Origin: Ardenticatenales bacterium
Lineage (GTDB): Bacteria > Chloroflexota > Anaerolineae > Promineifilales > UBA4811
Direction: 5' to 3'
Assembly (NCBI GenBank): GCA_013139935.1
Contig: WSZX01000394.1
Coordinates: forward strand, 1-5,780
Length of the DNA: 5,780 bases
In this document: positions 5,448-5,780 of the stretch, one piece after another
Position numbering within the stretch: the stretch's first letter is position 1
How the letters are laid out: every line of letters begins with the position of its first letter
Position numbers and translations under genes: made by a program
Notes under the pieces: model-generated
What the model was told of the DNA's origin: nothing
The model's input: the letters and a program-made list of their open reading frames with translations, nothing else
The model's database searches: none

Positions 5448-5558
5448 ATGGCCGAGGAGCAGTTCCTGGCTATGTTGCGTTTTGAAGGACGCAACAAGCT
5501 AGAGGAACTGCCCGGCGCTCCAGTGAGGGATCGGGATGGATCTTATTTTTCCCCATGA
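5448..5558 (+). CDS. Possible 36-codon ORF overlapping the long hairpin and the HTH gene start
   Basis: From the ATG at 5448 a frame of 36 codons (beginning MAEEQFLAMLRFEG) runs to a TGA at 5556-5558. It spans the whole 53-nt hairpin and overlaps the start of the helix-turn-helix gene by 23 bases in another frame. No good ribosome binding site precedes the ATG and the peptide matches nothing I recognise. It could be a leader peptide that couples translation to the next gene, or merely a chance ORF. I consider chance more likely. Confidence 0.18.
   Translation: MAEEQFLAMLRFEGRNKLEELPGAPVRDRDGSYFSP
5459..5511 (+). other. Long near-perfect hairpin (about 21 bp) after the tRNA operon
   Basis: GCAGTTCCT (5459-5467) pairs with AGGAACTGC (5503-5511). 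GGCT (5468-5471) pairs with AGCT (5497-5500), including one G-U. TGTTGCGT (5473-5480) pairs with ACGCAACA (5489-5496). The only defects are a one-base bulge at 5472 and a two-base bulge at 5501-5502, and the loop is TTTGAAGG. It lies 42 bases after the last tRNA and ends 24 bases before the helix-turn-helix start codon. No T-run follows directly, so it is not a classical terminator. It could be an RNA-processing site, a leader regulating the next gene, or a palindromic mobile-element end. Confidence 0.6.
5525..5530 (+). promoter_or_regulatory. Ribosome binding site of the helix-turn-helix gene
   Basis: GAGGGA lies five bases before the ATG at 5536, a good Shine-Dalgarno match and spacing. It supports that start over the internal methionines and over the overlapping short ORF. 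Confidence 0.6.
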
Positions 5559-5780
5559 TTGGGCAGGCGAGATCGTGCTGGAAAAGCACATCTCCGTCAA
5601 AGCCGCCGCTGAATTCTCCGGTTATAGCATCCAATACCTCAGACGCCTGTTGAGAACTGGCCAGCTTGAAGGCATTAAAATCGGCCAGGTCTGGCTGATC
5701 AAGCTGCCGTCGTTGGACGCCTATATGAAGCGCGCCACTTGTATGGGCGATGCTCGCTGCGGCCCCAGGGTCGCGTTGAG
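5536..5780 (+). CDS. Excisionase/MerR-type helix-turn-helix DNA-binding protein, N-terminal part (runs off the right edge)
   Basis: From the ATG at 5536 the frame stays open for 81 codons to the window end. Residues about 19-64 match the winged helix-turn-helix of the excisionase family (HTH_17-like). ISVKAAAEFSG is the first helix, YSIQYLRRLLRTGQL the turn and recognition helix, and EGIKIGQVWLIKLPSLDAYM the wing with the typical K-x-G-x-x-W/R-x-I pattern followed by the 'L..Y' helix. Such proteins are phage or island excisionases (directionality factors), small transcription regulators, or DNA-binding halves of larger proteins. The first 18 residues are a short acidic/hydrophobic extension. 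The end of the gene and its neighbours are outside the window, so an integrase partner cannot be checked. It has a good ribosome binding site but no clear promoter of its own; the upstream hairpin may sit in its leader. The domain is well supported, the specific role is not. Confidence 0.85.
   Translation, partial: MDLIFPHDWAGEIVLEKHISVKAAAEFSGYSIQYLRRLLRTGQLEGIKIGQVWLIKLPSLDAYMKRATCMGDARCGPRVAL

Noticed and set aside
5475..5505. TTGCGT followed by a TAGAGG-like box as a promoter for the helix-turn-helix gene
   Set aside because: Both boxes match poorly and are part of the hairpin arms, so the similarity is better explained by the palindrome.

Overview
The window is high-GC bacterial DNA (about 60 % G+C by eye) with densely packed genes and sigma70-type promoters. 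The tRNA genes lack an encoded CCA end. The gene content and the style of the proteins (an M19 dipeptidase of the 'GPAW' type, an RNase H-like/SWIM protein, and a small excisionase-type helix-turn-helix protein after tRNAs) suggest an environmental Chloroflexota-like bacterium. That placement is inference, because no rRNA or unambiguous phylogenetic marker is present.

Left part (1-2583). The window opens inside a minus-strand gene for a small multi-pass membrane protein; only its N-terminal 93 residues are visible. A gene-free stretch of about 395 bases follows. Next comes a plus-strand pair, probably an operon: an M19 (renal dipeptidase-like) metallopeptidase and, 11 bases later, a 235-residue protein that joins a degenerate RNase H-like fold to a SWIM zinc finger. 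This pair converges on a minus-strand, PLP-dependent class V aminotransferase related to isopenicillin N epimerase. A 95-base gap with a GC-rich hairpin separates them.

Middle (3751-5137). A divergent intergenic region separates the aminotransferase from dnaN, the DNA polymerase III sliding clamp. It contains a perfect 9-bp inverted repeat near the aminotransferase start, nested dyads further on, and a clear dnaN promoter with a consensus TATAAT. The clamp looks intact. It is not flanked by dnaA or recF here.

Right part (5138-5780). A near-consensus promoter starts three bases after the dnaN stop codon and drives three closely spaced tRNA genes: Pro(TGG), Gly(TCC) and a CAT-anticodon tRNA that resembles the lysidine-modified tRNA-Ile2. 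Beyond them lie a 53-nt hairpin with about 21 base pairs and the start of an excisionase/MerR-type helix-turn-helix protein that runs off the right edge. A tRNA 3' end, a strong hairpin and an excisionase-type protein in a row would fit the border of an integrated element, but the decisive sequence lies outside the window.

The items most worth a second look are the RNase H-like/SWIM fusion with three of four catalytic positions lost, the long hairpin after the tRNA operon, and the palindromic site in the aminotransferase-dnaN intergenic region. No complete new system can be demonstrated from this window alone.
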